This document shows, piece by piece, positions 1 through 10,120 of a stretch of DNA of 64,000 nucleotides. Source of the stretch: Magnetospirillum gryphiswaldense MSR-1 v2 (GTDB lineage: Bacteria; Pseudomonadota; Alphaproteobacteria; Rhodospirillales; Magnetospirillaceae). Below the pieces are notes generated by a model, which made no database searches, was not told the origin of the DNA, and saw only the letters and a program-made list of their open reading frames with translations. The stretch is from the NCBI RefSeq assembly GCF_000513295.1, contig NC_023065.1, positions 2,464,501 to 2,528,500 of the forward strand, in the 5' to 3' direction. A program made the position numbers and the translations under genes. Every line of letters begins with the position of its first letter. The first letter of the stretch is position 1.

Positions 1-2
1 CG

Positions 3-518
3 CCCCTGGCGCTGGAGGCGGTCCGGCGCATCGACGCCCTGTTCGAGATCGAGCGCGCCATCAGCGGCCAGGACGCCGACCGGCGGCGGGCGATCCGCCA
101 GGAGCTCAGCGCCCCCCTGGTCGCCGACCTGGAACGATGGCTGACGGAGAAGCGCGCCGGTCTGTCGCGAGGCAACGATCTTGCCAAGGCCATGGACTAC
201 ATGCTGAAACGCTGGCCCGCCTTCACCCGCTTCCTCGACGACGGCCGCGTCTGCATGACCAACAATTCCGCCGAACGCGCCCTTCGTGGCATCGCGCTCG
301 GCCGGAAGTCCTGGCTCTTCGCCGGGTCCGACCGCGGTGGACAGCGTGCCGCCTCCATGTACAGCCTCATCGTCACAGCCAAGATGAACGACATCGATCC
401 GCAAGCCTGGCTGGCCGATGTCCTTGCACGGATCGCGGGTCACCCCGCCAGCCGCATCGACGAACTCCTGCCCTGGAACTGGCGGAACGCCAACCCGGCC
501 TCCGCCGTCGCCGCCTGA
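3..518 (+). pseudogene. IS66-family transposase TnpC, C-terminal part (cut by window edge)
   Basis: The frame is open from base 3 and ends at TGA 518. It encodes the last ~170 residues of an IS66 TnpC. The stretch [21 protein letters not shown] and the NNSAERALRGIALGRKSW block, which carries the last acidic residue of the DDE site, are typical. The same region recurs in three more tnpC copies in this window at about 60-90% identity by eye. The 5' part lies outside the window, so whether this copy is intact cannot be judged. Confidence 0.85.
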
Positions 519-629
519 CGCCGCCCCCCCCCTGCGTCCTTCACCGGATGGATACGTTAGTCAGGCCCTATCGGCGCCGACTTCCGCAGGACATTGGTGG
601 TTTCAGGCAATATTCCCCTGGTTTTGCCC

Positions 630-1658
630 TCAAGCGGGCGCACGTTTCCTCTCAAGCCACATGAGACGCAGCATGTTGTAGGCGAGGTTGATCATGCCGA
701 TCTTGGTTTCCGCCCTGGCCTTGCCGATGGTGCGGACGATGGCGGCCATTGGCCCCTTCTGGTGAGCGAAGATATAGCGCACCATGGATTTGAGGGCATT
801 GGCCTTGCGGGTTCTGTCTGGCATCGGCTTGCCCTTGGGCTTCTTGCGATGGACCTGCGAGACGAAGCCGTTCTTCGCCATAAACGTCTCGTTCTTTTCC
901 GAGCGATAGGCCGTGTCGGCCCAGACGCCGCTCGCCGTATTGGTCTTGTCGAGTAGATCGGGCAACCGGGCGCCATCATGGGCTGCCGCATCCGTCACCA
1001 GCCATTTGCGGATCAGCCCATGCGCCAGATCCGCCGGAACGTGGTTCTTGTAGCCGAGGGATGGGACGGCCAGATCCACTTGCGGCTGGCCATCCTCACG
1101 GGGCTTGGCCTTGGAATACTTCACCGTCCACCGCGTATCGCGGTCCTTTTGCCGCAATTTCGCTGGCTTGTCCTTCCAGGCGTCGGGAATGGTTCCGGCC
1201 TTGATCGCGGCCTTCTCACCATCGGTATTGCGCTGCTTGGGGGCGGCGACAATGGTGAATTGCCCGACATCGCCAGATAGCCTGCATCGAAGCGCTCGAA
1301 CAGACCCTTGATGGCGTTGGCCTTGGTCAGGTGCTCGCGGAAGGTCCAGATCGTGTTGGCATCGGGAACCGGATCGGAAATCCCAAGCCCAAGCCCAAGG
1401 AACCACTTCCAGGTCAGGCGGTCACGCATGAAATATTCCGTGGCCTCATCGCCCATGCAGGATCAGCACCTTGAACATCTGCACATGATCGAACGGCGGA
1501 CGACCACCTTTGGCGCCATTCGAGCGCGGAACCGTACGCTCCAGGTCAGGACGGAACCGCGCGAAATCGATCGTCCGGTTCAAGTGCTCCAGCACGTCGC
1601 CCTTCTTCGAAAGACCCGCCAGACATGCTTCAACGTCGAAAAAACCCGGTGCCTTCAT
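630..1658 (-). pseudogene. IS5-family transposase, frameshifted
   Basis: Three consecutive minus-strand pieces make one IS5-type transposase. The N-terminal piece (1658-1446, starting MKAPGFFD) ends in MFKVLILHGR. The middle piece (from 1456) has the RDRLTWKWFLGLGLG and ANTIWTFREHL motifs. The C-terminal piece (to 630) has WADTAYRSEKNE and ends with a typical IS5 tail (INLAYNMLRL). At least two frameshifts, near 1450 and near 1250, separate the pieces, so this copy is presumably dead. It lies between IS66 remnants. Confidence 0.8.
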
Positions 1659-1906
1659 TGCCCAACCTCACCGCCACGATCCCGTCATTGAATCAAAGCC
1701 CCGCCCTCATCGCCAGGGTTTTTGGAGGCGTCCAGCTTGCGAAAGCGGAGGCGCGGGACATTGCGGAGGCCGCCCTCGCGCAACTGGTCGCTCGTAGGAA
1801 GGCCGCCATGTTGGCGGAGGGCGACGCCCGCACCAAAGCGCCAGAACCACCAATTGCGCCCCTGTCGGACGCGCTGTGGATTCCCTTCTTCGATTTCTGG
1901 GGGTAA
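1625..1906 (+). CDS. Short uncertain ORF between IS fragments
   Basis: A 93-codon ORF begins inside the 5' end of the neighbouring IS5 transposase and runs outward. It is Ala-rich and ends in LWIPFFDFWG. I recognise no domain and see no good ribosome binding site. It may be a remnant of a gene cut by the IS5 insertion rather than a functional gene. Confidence 0.2.
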   Translation: MLQRRKNPVPSLPNLTATIPSLNQSPALIARVFGGVQLAKAEARDIAEAALAQLVARRKAAMLAEGDARTKAPEPPIAPLSDALWIPFFDFWG

Positions 1907-1935
1907 GCGGGGCGGCAATGAAATTAAGTAATTAA

Positions 1936-2035
1936 ATGGCGGAACCGCATGCCTACTTCGTCGATGCCATCAGCCGTATCGTCGCGGGCCATCCACAGAG
2001 CCGCCTCGACGAGCTTCTGCCCTGGGCTTACCAGA
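1936..2035 (+). pseudogene. IS66 TnpC C-terminal fragment
   Basis: About 33 codons encode a diverged version of the TnpC tail (AISRIVAGHPQSRLDELLPW), matching the tails at 420-480 and 20440-20520. The match stops abruptly after LLPWAY and the frame continues into unrelated sequence. A relic of a different IS66 copy. Confidence 0.6.
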
Positions 2036-2072
2036 TCCCCGCCGATCTCAAGGCCGTGGCCAGAGAACATCG

Positions 2073-2150
2073 CTTACGACCATTCTGCGAAACTTGGTCG
2101 CCAATGCCATACGCTACACCCAGAAGGGTAAGGTTCTGGCCGGGTGGGGG
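2073..2150 (+). pseudogene. Histidine kinase N-box fragment
   Basis: The frame starting at 2073 reads LTTILRNLVANAIRYTQKG. This is a clear N-box of a sensor histidine kinase (ATP-binding helix with N-x-x-x-N-A). Only about 25 codons are recognisable and no flanking kinase motifs are present. Probably a scrap of a kinase gene destroyed by IS activity. Confidence 0.45.
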
Positions 2151-2275
2151 CGCGATTGTCATCTTTCGCCATTCAACCACGGAAGATGTCCTTTATTCGG
2201 ACATGTGGAAAGTCTCGACCACCACCTTTTCGTTGAAAGCTATGATCAGATTGAACATCGGCATCGCATCCCCGA

Positions 2276-3739
2276 CAGTCGGTCTTCGTTGAAGGCCGGT
2301 CCCGGCGAGAGACTGCGCGATTATTCGGCGTTGCGCGCAAGACGGTGGACAAGATGTGCGCTTTCTCGGTGCCGCCGGGGTATCGGCGGAAGGAGCCAGC
2401 CGCACGGCCGAAGCTGGACAGGTTCACCGGGATCATCGACCAAATTCTGGCCAATGATCCCAAGATGCCGGTGAAGCAGCGACACACGGCGAAGCGGATC
2501 TTCGAGCGTCTCAAGGCCGAGCACGGGTTCACCGGCGGCTACACCATCATCAAAGAATATGTTGCCGAGCGGCGGCTTCGATCGAAGGAGATGTTCGTGC
2601 CGCTGTACCATCCACCCGGCCATGCGCAGGTGGATTTCGGCGAGGCGCTGTCCGTCATCGGCGGGGTGGAGTGCAAGATCCACTTCTTCTGCATGGACCT
2701 GCCGCACTCCGATGCGACCTTCGTAAAGGCGTATCCGGCGGAGACCACCGAGGCGTTTCTGGATGGTCACGTCGCCGCGTTCGACCGTTTCGGCGGCCTG
2801 CCGGTGTCGATCCTCTACGACAACACGACGCTGGCGGTGGCCAAGATTCTCGGCGACGGCAAGCGGAAGCGGACGAGGGCCTTCACCGAGTTGCAGTCCC
2901 ACTACCTGTTCACGGATCGCTTCGGGCGCCCCGGCAAGGGCAATGACAAGGGCAAGGTCGAGGGGTTGGTCGGCTACGCCCGGCGCAACTGGATGGTGCC
3001 CAAGCCGGTGGCCGCTGATTTCGACGCGCTCAATGCCATGTTGCTGGCTCGCAGTCTGGAGCGCCATGGTGATGTGCTGCGGGGCCACCACCAGACCATA
3101 GGTGAGCGGCTGGCCGCTGATCTTGCCGTCTTCCGTCCATTGCCTGCCGCTCCCTTCGAGCCGTGCGACAAACGCCCTGGCCGGGTCAGCTCGCTCAGCC
3201 TGGTGCGCTACCGCTGCAACGACTATTCGGTCCCGACCCAGTTCGGTCACCGCGAGGTGTTGGTGAAGGGGTTTGTCGATGAGGTGGTGATTGCCCACTG
3301 TAACGAGCTGATCGCCCGTCATCCCCGGTCATACGACAGTGCCGACTTCGTGTTCGATCCCCTGCATTATCTCGCCCTGCTGGAGCAGAAGACCGGCGCA
3401 CTGGACCAAGCCGCTCCACTCCAAGGATGGCAATTGCCCGATGTGTTCGCCGAGTTGCGCCGCCTGCTGGAAGCCCGCATGGACAAACGTGGACGACGGG
3501 AGTTCGTTCAGGTTCTGCGACTGCTGGAGGTCTTCCCGCTGGCGCCGGTGACGGCGGCGATCAAGGATGCCATCGAGCGTGGTGCCATCGCCTTCGATGC
3601 CATCAAGCACCTGACCTTATGCCGGATCGAGCGGCGTCCGCCGCGACTGGATCTGTCGGCCTATCCCTTCCTGCCCGGCATGGAGGTCAAGACCACGGCC
3701 GCCGCCGATTACATGGCCTTGCTGGGAGAAGCGACATGA
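2276..3739 (+). pseudogene. istA: IS21-family transposase IstA, copy 1, 5' truncated
   Basis: This IstA lacks only its first ~10-15 residues. Compared with the copy at 44244, homology begins at 2276 and the initiator region is replaced by unrelated sequence. The integrase core is visible: HAQVDFGEAL (first Asp), SILYDNTTLAV (second Asp) and NDKGKVEGLVGYARR (Glu). The C-terminal domain is complete and the stop TGA at 3737-3739 overlaps the istB start (ATGA). An internal ATG/GTG could give a shortened product, but the DNA-binding N-terminus is lost. Confidence 0.85.
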
Positions 3740-4050
3740 CGACATCAGCCGAGACGGCTCTGCCGCAGGTTCTGCTGGCCCATCACCTGAAAACCCTCAA
3801 GCTGCCGACCTTTCTGCGTGAATACGACAAGCAGGCCCAGCTCTGCGCCGCCGAGGGCATCGACCATTCCCGCTTTCCAGCGGTCAAATCGCTCGATAGC
3901 TTCGACTTCACCGCCATCCCCTCGCTCAACAAGATGCTGGTCCTCGATCTGGCGCGTTGCGACTACATCACCCGGCGCGAAAACGTCATCGCGCTGGGCA
4001 ATTCCGGCACCGGCAAGACGCACACGGCCCTAGCCCTTAGGCTGGCGGCC
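3736..4050 (+). pseudogene. istB: IS21 helper ATPase IstB, 3' truncated
   Basis: IstB is the AAA+ partner of IstA. The first ~105 residues are present, through the Walker A motif GNSGTGKTH. After LALRLAAC the sequence jumps at 4045 into the repeat that is also found at 18002, so Walker B and the rest are missing. The truncation point is exactly the left edge of that 1.1-kb direct repeat. A non-functional half of an IS21 element. Confidence 0.85.
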
Positions 4051-5182
4051 TGCCGGTTTCCTTTTTCCGCTTCCGGTGGAAGTGAGGCGTTTCAAATCGG
4101 CGGTGTCGCGACAGAAAGGCTAGACTTGCCATGGGACAGCGAGTTCACTGTGTACATGTATACGCTGATGCAGGCGGCGCCAAATATGCCGATAGCGACA
4201 AGTCCGGGTCCAATGCTAATGGTCAGGGGGGGGGGCCAAAAGCGCTCCCGAGAGCAATTTCGATGCCGCGAGCTTCATTCCGGTCATGGAGGGAGGGTAC
4301 ATGGGGACATCCAAGCCGTGTTGTGATGCTGATCAGTATACCATAGGACGAGATTAGCACGTCAAATTTTTGTTTGGGTTGGGCTTTGGCGTAAGCATCC
4401 GGTGAAAGCCGGAGGCCCCGCCGTAGCTTTCAGGCGGGGTGGGCGGCGATGCGGGCCAGCACATCGGCCAGCCAGGCTTGCGGATCAATATCGTTCATCT
4501 TGGCAGTGACGATCAGACTGTACATGGCCGCCGCTCGCTGCCCGCCACGCTCGGAGCCGGCGAACAGCCACGATTTCCGGCCCAAGGCGATTCCGCGGAG
4601 GGCGCGTTCAGCCGCATTGTTCGACAGGCAGACACGGCCATCATCAAGGAAGCGGGTGAAGGCGGGCCAGCGCTTGAGCACGTAGTCCATCGCTTTGGCG
4701 AGGTCATTGCCGCGCGAGAGCTTTGCGCGTTGCTCGCGCATCCAGCTTTCCAGATCGGCGACCAAGGGGGCGCTGAGTTCCTTGCGGACGGCGCGGCGCC
4801 GTTCGGCCGTCTCGCCACTGATGGTCCGCTCGATCTCGAACAGGGCGTCGATGCGCCGGACCGCCTCCAGCGCCAGCGGCGAGATCACGGCCGTGGTCTT
4901 GCCCTGCGCCTTGCGGCGGGCGCTCTCGGCGAGATCGGCCATGACGAAGAATGTGCGGCGGGCATGGACCCAGCAGGCCACTTCCAGGATCTGACCCGGC
5001 TCGCGGTCGGGCGCGCAGAGCTTGTTGTAGCCGCCATAGGCGTCGGCCTGGAACAACCCGGCATAGGTGGCCAAATGCCCCTGGGGATGCTCACCACCCC
5101 GGTCGCGGGAATAGTAGAACATGGCCGCTGGTGGAGTTTGCCCGCCGAAGGGGCGGTCGTCGCGCACGTAGACCCAACATCG
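4045..5182. repeat. 1.14-kb direct repeat, copy A
   Basis: Bases 4045-5182 match 18002-19138 without visible mismatch, apart from a poly-G tract of ten G (4226-4235) here and nine G (18183-18191) in the other copy. The repeat contains ~340 bp of unique sequence plus the 3' two-thirds of an IS66 tnpC. Immediately beyond 5182 the two copies diverge to related but different IS66 sequence, so the repeat end is a recombination junction inside tnpC. Confidence 0.85.
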
Positions 5183-5986
5183 GCCAGTGTCGGTCTTGCC
5201 CTTGGCCAGAACCGGCACGGTGGTGTCGTCGCCGTGCAGCCGTTCGGCGGCGAAGACATGGGCCTCGATGCGGCGGATCAGCGGCTCCAGCACGGCACAG
5301 CCGGCACCGACCTGATCGGCCAGGGTGGACAGGCTGAGCGGCACGCCTTCCTTGGCATAGCGCTCGGCCTGACGGTTGAGCGGCTGATGCTGGCCGAACT
5401 TCTCGAACAGAATCATCGCCAGCAGCGAAGGGCCGACCCAGCCGCGCGGGGTAACGTGGAACGGCGCCGGCGCTTGGCTGATCTTCTCGCAGTCGCGGCA
5501 GGTGAATTTCTCGCGGACCCGCTGGATCACCTTTCACTGGCGGGGGATTACCTCCAGCGTCTCGGTGATATCCTCGCCCAGCTTGCGCAGCCGGGCGCAG
5601 CAGGCGCAGGTGGCCGGCGCCGGCTCGACGATGCGCTCCCTCGGCAGGTGCTCGGGGAAAGGCTGGCGCGCCGGTCGCTGGCGGGCGAAGGCGGCCACGT
5701 TGGTGGTCTTGGCCACGGCTTGCTCGGCGGCGATCTCGTCCTCGGTGGCCGACGCCGCCAGCTCCTCGAACCGCAATTCCATCTGATCGATCAGCCGCGC
5801 CGTGTGTTCGGCGCGGGAACCATAAAGCGCGCGGTTCAGCTTCTCGATCTGCAGTTTCTGGTGGGCGATCAGCGCCTGATCGTCGGCGGCCTTGGCCCTC
5901 GCAACCGCCAGTTCCGCCTCGGCCCGAAGCAGCGCGGCCTTCAGCGCGGCGACATCATCGGACGGGGTTTGACGGCGGGTCTTCAT
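4430..5986 (-). pseudogene. IS66 TnpC transposase with in-frame stop
   Basis: A near full-length TnpC runs from ATG 5986. The N-terminal coiled region (LQIEKLNRALYG) is followed by the CxxC zinc element (CACCARL, later CRDCEK) and the DDE core with GDDTTVPVLAKG and FQADAYGGY. Codon 151 is TGA (5534-5536) where IS66 proteins normally have Trp in a PRQWK context, so one G-to-A change splits the gene. The C-terminus ends early after ARIAAHPA. Together with the tnpB and tnpA remnants upstream it forms a nearly complete but inactive IS66 element. Confidence 0.85.
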
Positions 5987-6044
5987 GCCCCGATGGAATC
6001 ACAAAATCCTACCGCTGACTCCTGAAAAATGATGGCGGGGCGGT

Positions 6045-6393
6045 CTATCCGGCACTTTGCGGACGGAACGTTTGGCGCGGGTGCCGCCAGTCGATCCCGT
6101 CCAGCATATAGGCGAGTTGCGCGGCCGAAATCGCCACCACGCCGTCGGCCGGAGACGGCCAGATGAAGCGCCCTTTCTCCAGGCGCTTGGCGTAGAGCGA
6201 CATGCCCAACCCGTCATGCCAGATGATCTTGATCATGTCGCCCCGGCGCCCCCCGGAAGACGAAAAGATCACCAGCATGGGGATCGCGCTGCAACGCCTC
6301 CTGCACCTGCAGCGCCAGGCCGTTCATGCCGCGCCGCATGTCGGTGCGGCCCACTGCCAGCCAGACGCGGACATTGCTCGGAACCGGGATCAT
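6045..6393 (-). pseudogene. IS66 accessory protein TnpB, frameshifted
   Basis: TnpB (IS66 Orf2) starts at ATG 6393, overlapping the tnpA stop as ATGA. It reads MIPVPSNVRVWLAVG, then GRTDMRRGMNGLAL. The frame breaks in a run of six G near 6253; five G would join FRG to RRGDMIKIIWHDG in the second frame, which then continues to the normal C-terminus at 6045. A +1 slip in a homopolymer inactivates it. Confidence 0.8.
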
Positions 6394-6764
6394 CGCCGCT
6401 CCAGCACATCGAGAACGCGGCGCAAGGCGCCCGCATCGACGTCGCTATCGACCCGGACGAACCGACCGTCCCCAAGCTCGATCTCGATCAAACCGCGCCG
6501 CGGGGCCGGCTCGGGCGTGACCGGCGCCACCGCCGCCGACGGGGTGACCTCCACCGGGAGCAGCACCGGCGCCCCATGCGGCCCAAGCTGGACATCCCGT
6601 GCCAGGCGCCGCCAGTAGAACAGAAGGCTCTGCGCCACCCCATGCCGGCGTGACACCTCAGCCACCGTCATCCCAGGCGCCAGCGTCTCCTCTACCAAAC
6701 GGATTTTCGCGTCCCAAGGCCAGCGACGCCGACGCTCAACACCCGACAGGACCTCGACTTTCAT
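6390..6764 (-). CDS. IS66 TnpA (helix-turn-helix Orf1)
   Basis: A 124-residue protein starting at ATG 6764. It has the KIRLVEETLAPGMTVAEVSR helix-turn-helix typical of IS66 Orf1 and the following SLLFYWRR motif. It is the first gene of the tnpA-tnpB-tnpC set and overlaps tnpB by four bases. Intact by itself, but its partners carry a frameshift and a nonsense codon. Confidence 0.85.
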   Translation of the reverse strand: MKVEVLSGVERRRRWPWDAKIRLVEETLAPGMTVAEVSRRHGVAQSLLFYWRRLARDVQLGPHGAPVLLPVEVTPSAAVAPVTPEPAPRRGLIEIELGDGRFVRVDSDVDAGALRRVLDVLERR

Positions 6765-7006
6765 CGTCAACCCGACCTTTAGTCCGACTAAAGGTCAAAC
6801 TTTCCGGCATCGGTCTCTGCTTGCCAAGGCGGCCTTCCCCGGAAGGAAACCCTTCAACCACCATCCCGAAATCAGATGACCAACCCGCCGACGGCCCGAT
6901 CATGGGCCAGAGTCTGTTGAAGTCGAGGCAGTCGCCGCAAGTGACCATGCACCACCAATCCACCGCTGCTAGCATAATCGGAAACGATTGGGCAACTTCC
7001 GTCGGG

Positions 7007-8203
7007 TTAAGCGCGGGGCCGTACAGACGAGGATGCATCATCGAACTGGCGCAGCGTCATGGTCCCGGCCTCCCTCTGCGTCACTTGGCTTACTATATAA
7101 TCAGCCTTGGCGACCTCCTCTATCGTGCCGCTATCCAGTTTTTCAAGCCCCCCCCCAACATTGATTAGAAAGTGAACGTGGCTCATCTGAGCCTGCATGG
7201 CGACGCTAATATTGAAAGATAATCCGCCCCGACCCGACAGGATGGCTTCGCCGGATGTAATCAGCCGGGACAGCTGTCTCCGCAAAAGTGACACAGCACT
7301 TGCATCGACCAATTTACGGATGGCGCGTAATCGTTCGATATCCGAAGGAGAGCATCCATGCTGCTCGACGCGCATCTGCACCAGCACCATGAGGTTGATC
7401 AAACGCTCCTCGGCATCGGCCACCACCAGATGCAACGCAGCAACCTCCTTACCTCCACCGGACGTCGCAATCCGCGCCAGAAGCTGCTCGACCTGGCGCG
7501 CGACTACGAATGCCTTGTCGATTACCGCACGGGTCTGCCGGTCTCCGCCCTCCTCCTCAACGTCATTGTCGACCGGGCTGACCGAGGCTCGCGCCCCCCC
7601 TGAGGATGGAGGTGGGGCTGGGGGCGCCAGAGGCAGAGCGCCCCCCTGCTGCTCTTGGCGTACCGCCCTTCGCTCGGATTTCGAGATAGCTGAATTCAGC
7701 TGCTCGGCAATTCGGTCCTCCGCCCGGCGAAATGGCCCCTGATAGCCCTTCGCGGACAGCCGCCGTCGGCAACGACCGCGATACATGTCCGTGGACAGGA
7801 AGGGACGCTTGCCGTCCATGGCGCAAACAAGCTTGGCCTGCACCGTCGTGAGAGAGGTTGGCATGGTGATGATTTCGCAGATCCCCGCATCCCGCACCTC
7901 CGCCAGCATCTCATGGGTCCAGTCCCTACCGATGCTGATAATCGGTAGATTATTGAGCGGAGCGGGCATATCCCAGCGGACGCAACGAGCGACAGCCGCC
8001 GCCCCCCCCCCAGGCAAATCATTTTGGATTATGATCAGGTCGAAAGCCTGATGACTTGCCCGGATGGCATAGGCGAGCCCCCCCACATCCGCCAGGAATT
8101 CGAACTCGTGCATCTTGACGCCAAGCAGCAGCTCCCGCATCACCCGCCGCAGACCGTCATCGGCAATTCCAATCAGTCCCCGACAAGCTGAAAGTGTCTT
8201 CAT
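7007..8203 (-). CDS. Degenerate receiver-domain regulator with C-terminal helical domain
   Basis: 398 residues from ATG 8203. Residues ~5-125 have a response-regulator fold pattern, but the usual phospho-acceptor Asp position (after FDLIII) is Gln. A basic linker follows, RGRCRRRLSAKGYQGPFRR, then a Pro/Gly-rich spacer and a C-terminal helical domain with AEERLINLMVLVQMRVEQHG. The same three-part plan recurs at 42462-44039 and 58201-59466, so this is one of three MAI paralogues. The coding strand contains runs of ten G (8002-8011) and nine G (7148-7156), both inside glycine codons. It is transcribed away from the DUF2798 gene. Role unknown; signalling is inferred. Confidence 0.65.
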   Translation of the reverse strand: MKTLSACRGLIGIADDGLRRVMRELLLGVKMHEFEFLADVGGLAYAIRASHQAFDLIIIQNDLPGGGAAAVARCVRWDMPAPLNNLPIISIGRDWTHEMLAEVRDAGICEIITMPTSLTTVQAKLVCAMDGKRPFLSTDMYRGRCRRRLSAKGYQGPFRRAEDRIAEQLNSAISKSERRAVRQEQQGGALPLAPPAPPPSSGGARASVSPVDNDVEEEGGDRQTRAVIDKAFVVARQVEQLLARIATSGGGKEVAALHLVVADAEERLINLMVLVQMRVEQHGCSPSDIERLRAIRKLVDASAVSLLRRQLSRLITSGEAILSGRGGLSFNISVAMQAQMSHVHFLINVGGGLEKLDSGTIEEVAKADYIVSQVTQREAGTMTLRQFDDASSSVRPRA

Positions 8204-8361
8204 TCAGCGTGTAAGCCCTATGAGTTAGTTCAGGGTCGGATCGAACCACTGCCAGCGTCGAAACACAACCCCCTTGTTTCGTGAGAATTAGTGACCGGAG
8301 ACCAACGAAGGCGGATCGAGCCCACACCGTCCATCACTGATCGAGCCGCCAGGAGTGCCTC

Positions 8362-8595
8362 ATGAGCAAGTTGCCCAAAACCCGATTCCATTTGGTCTTC
8401 TCCCTAATAATGGGGGCAATGATGATCTCACTGATGACCTTCGTCATCACGGCAGTCAATGTGGGTTTCGGGGCTGATTTCCTGGGGCGCTGGCTGAAGG
8501 CATTCGCCATCGCCTATGTGGTCGGCGTCCCGGTGATCTATTTCCTGGCGCCGGTGGCCCGGCGGCTAACGGGCCGCTTAGTCGAGATGCCTTAG
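8362..8595 (+). CDS. DUF2798-type small membrane protein
   Basis: 77 residues with two predicted transmembrane helices (~12-33 and ~42-63). The family pattern is visible: FHLVFSLIMGAMMISLMTF at the start and FLGRWLKAFAIAYVVGVP in the middle. A ribosome site (AGGAG) lies just before ATG 8362. Function unknown. It opens the plus-strand accessory cassette with the CDF gene that follows after ~165 bp. Confidence 0.65.
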   Translation: MSKLPKTRFHLVFSLIMGAMMISLMTFVITAVNVGFGADFLGRWLKAFAIAYVVGVPVIYFLAPVARRLTGRLVEMP

Positions 8596-8761
8596 CACTT
8601 AGCGCGAAACACCCATCAGTGGCGGGCACAAAAAGTAGGTGGGGGCAGAGCTCCTGACCACTGGGCAGGTCGCTCCCGCAAAGAGAATATGATTTAGCGC
8701 TTCCTCGGCCTCAGGATGGAGGCTATCTTTGCCCCGAACCTGCAAAGGACTGGCCGTTCAT

Positions 8762-9724
8762 ATGGGAAATTCTGGCTGCATAAGCTGCGTCGAAAAAGCT
8801 GCGCGGTTAGATCTGGGAGGCACGCTGGCCCAAGCGATATTCCGGAGCCTGCTTGGTGTGATGTCAGGCAGCATGGGCATGGCAGCACAGGGACTGTATT
8901 CCATTGGTGACGCCATCACCAAGAGCCTGACCCTCGCCAGCATCCGAATTTCCAAGATTCCTCCGAGCAAGACTTTTCCGTTTGGGGCAGGAAAGATTCT
9001 GTTCGTTACCTCGCTCATAATCGGAATATCCCTCATCGGGACCGGCGTCTTTCTAGCCAGCACGAGCTTCAATGAGCCGAACACCGTGGGGGCAACGGGC
9101 TCTCTGTTTGCCATCGTCGGCGTCATAGTCTCCGCTGCTTTTAGCGAATTGATGTCGCGCTATCTTTCATGCGTCGCCACGGAAAATGACAATATCGCGC
9201 TCCGTTCTGCGAGCCGTGACAATCGCATTGATGCGATCACCTCCATCGTCGTATTCGCCGGAATCGTTCTTTCCGATGCTGGAATTGCAGCCGCTGATCA
9301 CATCGCTGCGCTCCTCGTCTCCCTAATCGTCATGAATATCGGCAGAATCATCGCTTGGGATGCCATCAAAGGTCTTTTGGACGTCACAGTTCCGCGCGAC
9401 AAACTTGATAAAATCGCCCGCAAGTCACGGGCGACAAAGGGCGTTAGAGAAATCAAGTTGATCCGCGGCCGCAGCCTGGGCGAGTTCTGGGAAATATATA
9501 TGCATGTTTCAATTGACGAGATGCTGACGGTTGCTGAAAGCAACGCCATCGTCAACAGCCTTAGGGAGAATATCCTTGATAGTTTTCCAGAGGTGCAACA
9601 TGCGTGGATCATAACGGTGCCAGACACGAACCGAAATGACGATGTCCCAGATTACTGGGCAGATCATTTATTCGCGGACGCGATAAAACAAGATTCTGCG
9701 TCGCCAAGTCTCCCTTCTGATTGA
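8762..9724 (+). CDS. MamB/MamV-type cation diffusion facilitator
   Basis: About 320 residues from ATG 8762 (AAAGGA upstream). It resembles MamB: an N-terminal CxxC (CISC), then GVMSGSMGM in the place of GLMSGSVAL in MamB, a PFGAGK loop, and ALRSASRDNRIDAI aligned with the MamB segment ending DNRSDAI. CDF proteins are dimeric divalent-metal/proton antiporters. In helix 2 the usual D-x-x-x-D metal site is altered to Q...YSIGD, so one ligand is missing, as in other magnetosome CDFs. The C-terminal cytoplasmic domain is present. It is followed within 30 bp by a CZB gene and then a MamR paralogue. It may correspond to what is called MamV in other strains; that name is not certain. Confidence 0.75.
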   Translation: MGNSGCISCVEKAARLDLGGTLAQAIFRSLLGVMSGSMGMAAQGLYSIGDAITKSLTLASIRISKIPPSKTFPFGAGKILFVTSLIIGISLIGTGVFLASTSFNEPNTVGATGSLFAIVGVIVSAAFSELMSRYLSCVATENDNIALRSASRDNRIDAITSIVVFAGIVLSDAGIAAADHIAALLVSLIVMNIGRIIAWDAIKGLLDVTVPRDKLDKIARKSRATKGVREIKLIRGRSLGEFWEIYMHVSIDEMLTVAESNAIVNSLRENILDSFPEVQHAWIITVPDTNRNDDVPDYWADHLFADAIKQDSASPSLPSD

Positions 9725-9753
9725 TTTTACGCCATAACTCACGATGAGGCAGC

Positions 9754-10107
9754 ATGATTGACATATCGAAAGCGCGGCTGGTTCACCTCCGATGGCTGCT
9801 TCAGCTTGAAAAGAAGATCCGGCACGAATCTGCGCCAGCACTTGAGTCCTGCCGGACATGCGAACTCGGAAAATGGATTTATTCAGAGGCACTTGAAAAA
9901 TATAGTGCATACCCAGAGATTTCATTTCTGGAGAAACGTCATCGGCATTTTCATGAAACAGCCGATATTCTTGTAAAATTATTTGGGCAGCGTAATTTTG
10001 TGGAGGCAGAGGTTGCTCTCGACGAGCTAAAGCGTGATAGCCAAGACCTCATATTTATGCTGACTATGTTCGAATATCGCTACACTGGGTTCAATGAGAC
10101 CAGCTGA
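9754..10107 (+). CDS. CZB-domain (chemoreceptor zinc-binding) single-domain protein
   Basis: 117 residues from ATG 9754 with GAGG upstream. The whole protein fits the CZB four-helix domain: HLRWLLQLEKKIR (first His), then CELGKWIY with the conserved Cys-x-LG-x-W, and a helix with HRHFHETAD supplying further His ligands. CZB domains bind zinc, usually at the end of chemoreceptors or diguanylate cyclases. Here the domain stands alone between a CDF gene and a MamR-like gene, suggesting a metal-sensing or metal-buffering partner of the transporter (inference). Confidence 0.7.
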   Translation: MIDISKARLVHLRWLLQLEKKIRHESAPALESCRTCELGKWIYSEALEKYSAYPEISFLEKRHRHFHETADILVKLFGQRNFVEAEVALDELKRDSQDLIFMLTMFEYRYTGFNETS

Positions 10108-10120
10108 GGAGGAGAAACCC

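Noticed and set aside
4439-6025. 528-codon plus-strand ORF
   Set aside because: It is the antisense of the IS66 tnpC/tnpA genes; GC-rich third positions keep the opposite frame open. No domain and no ribosome site.
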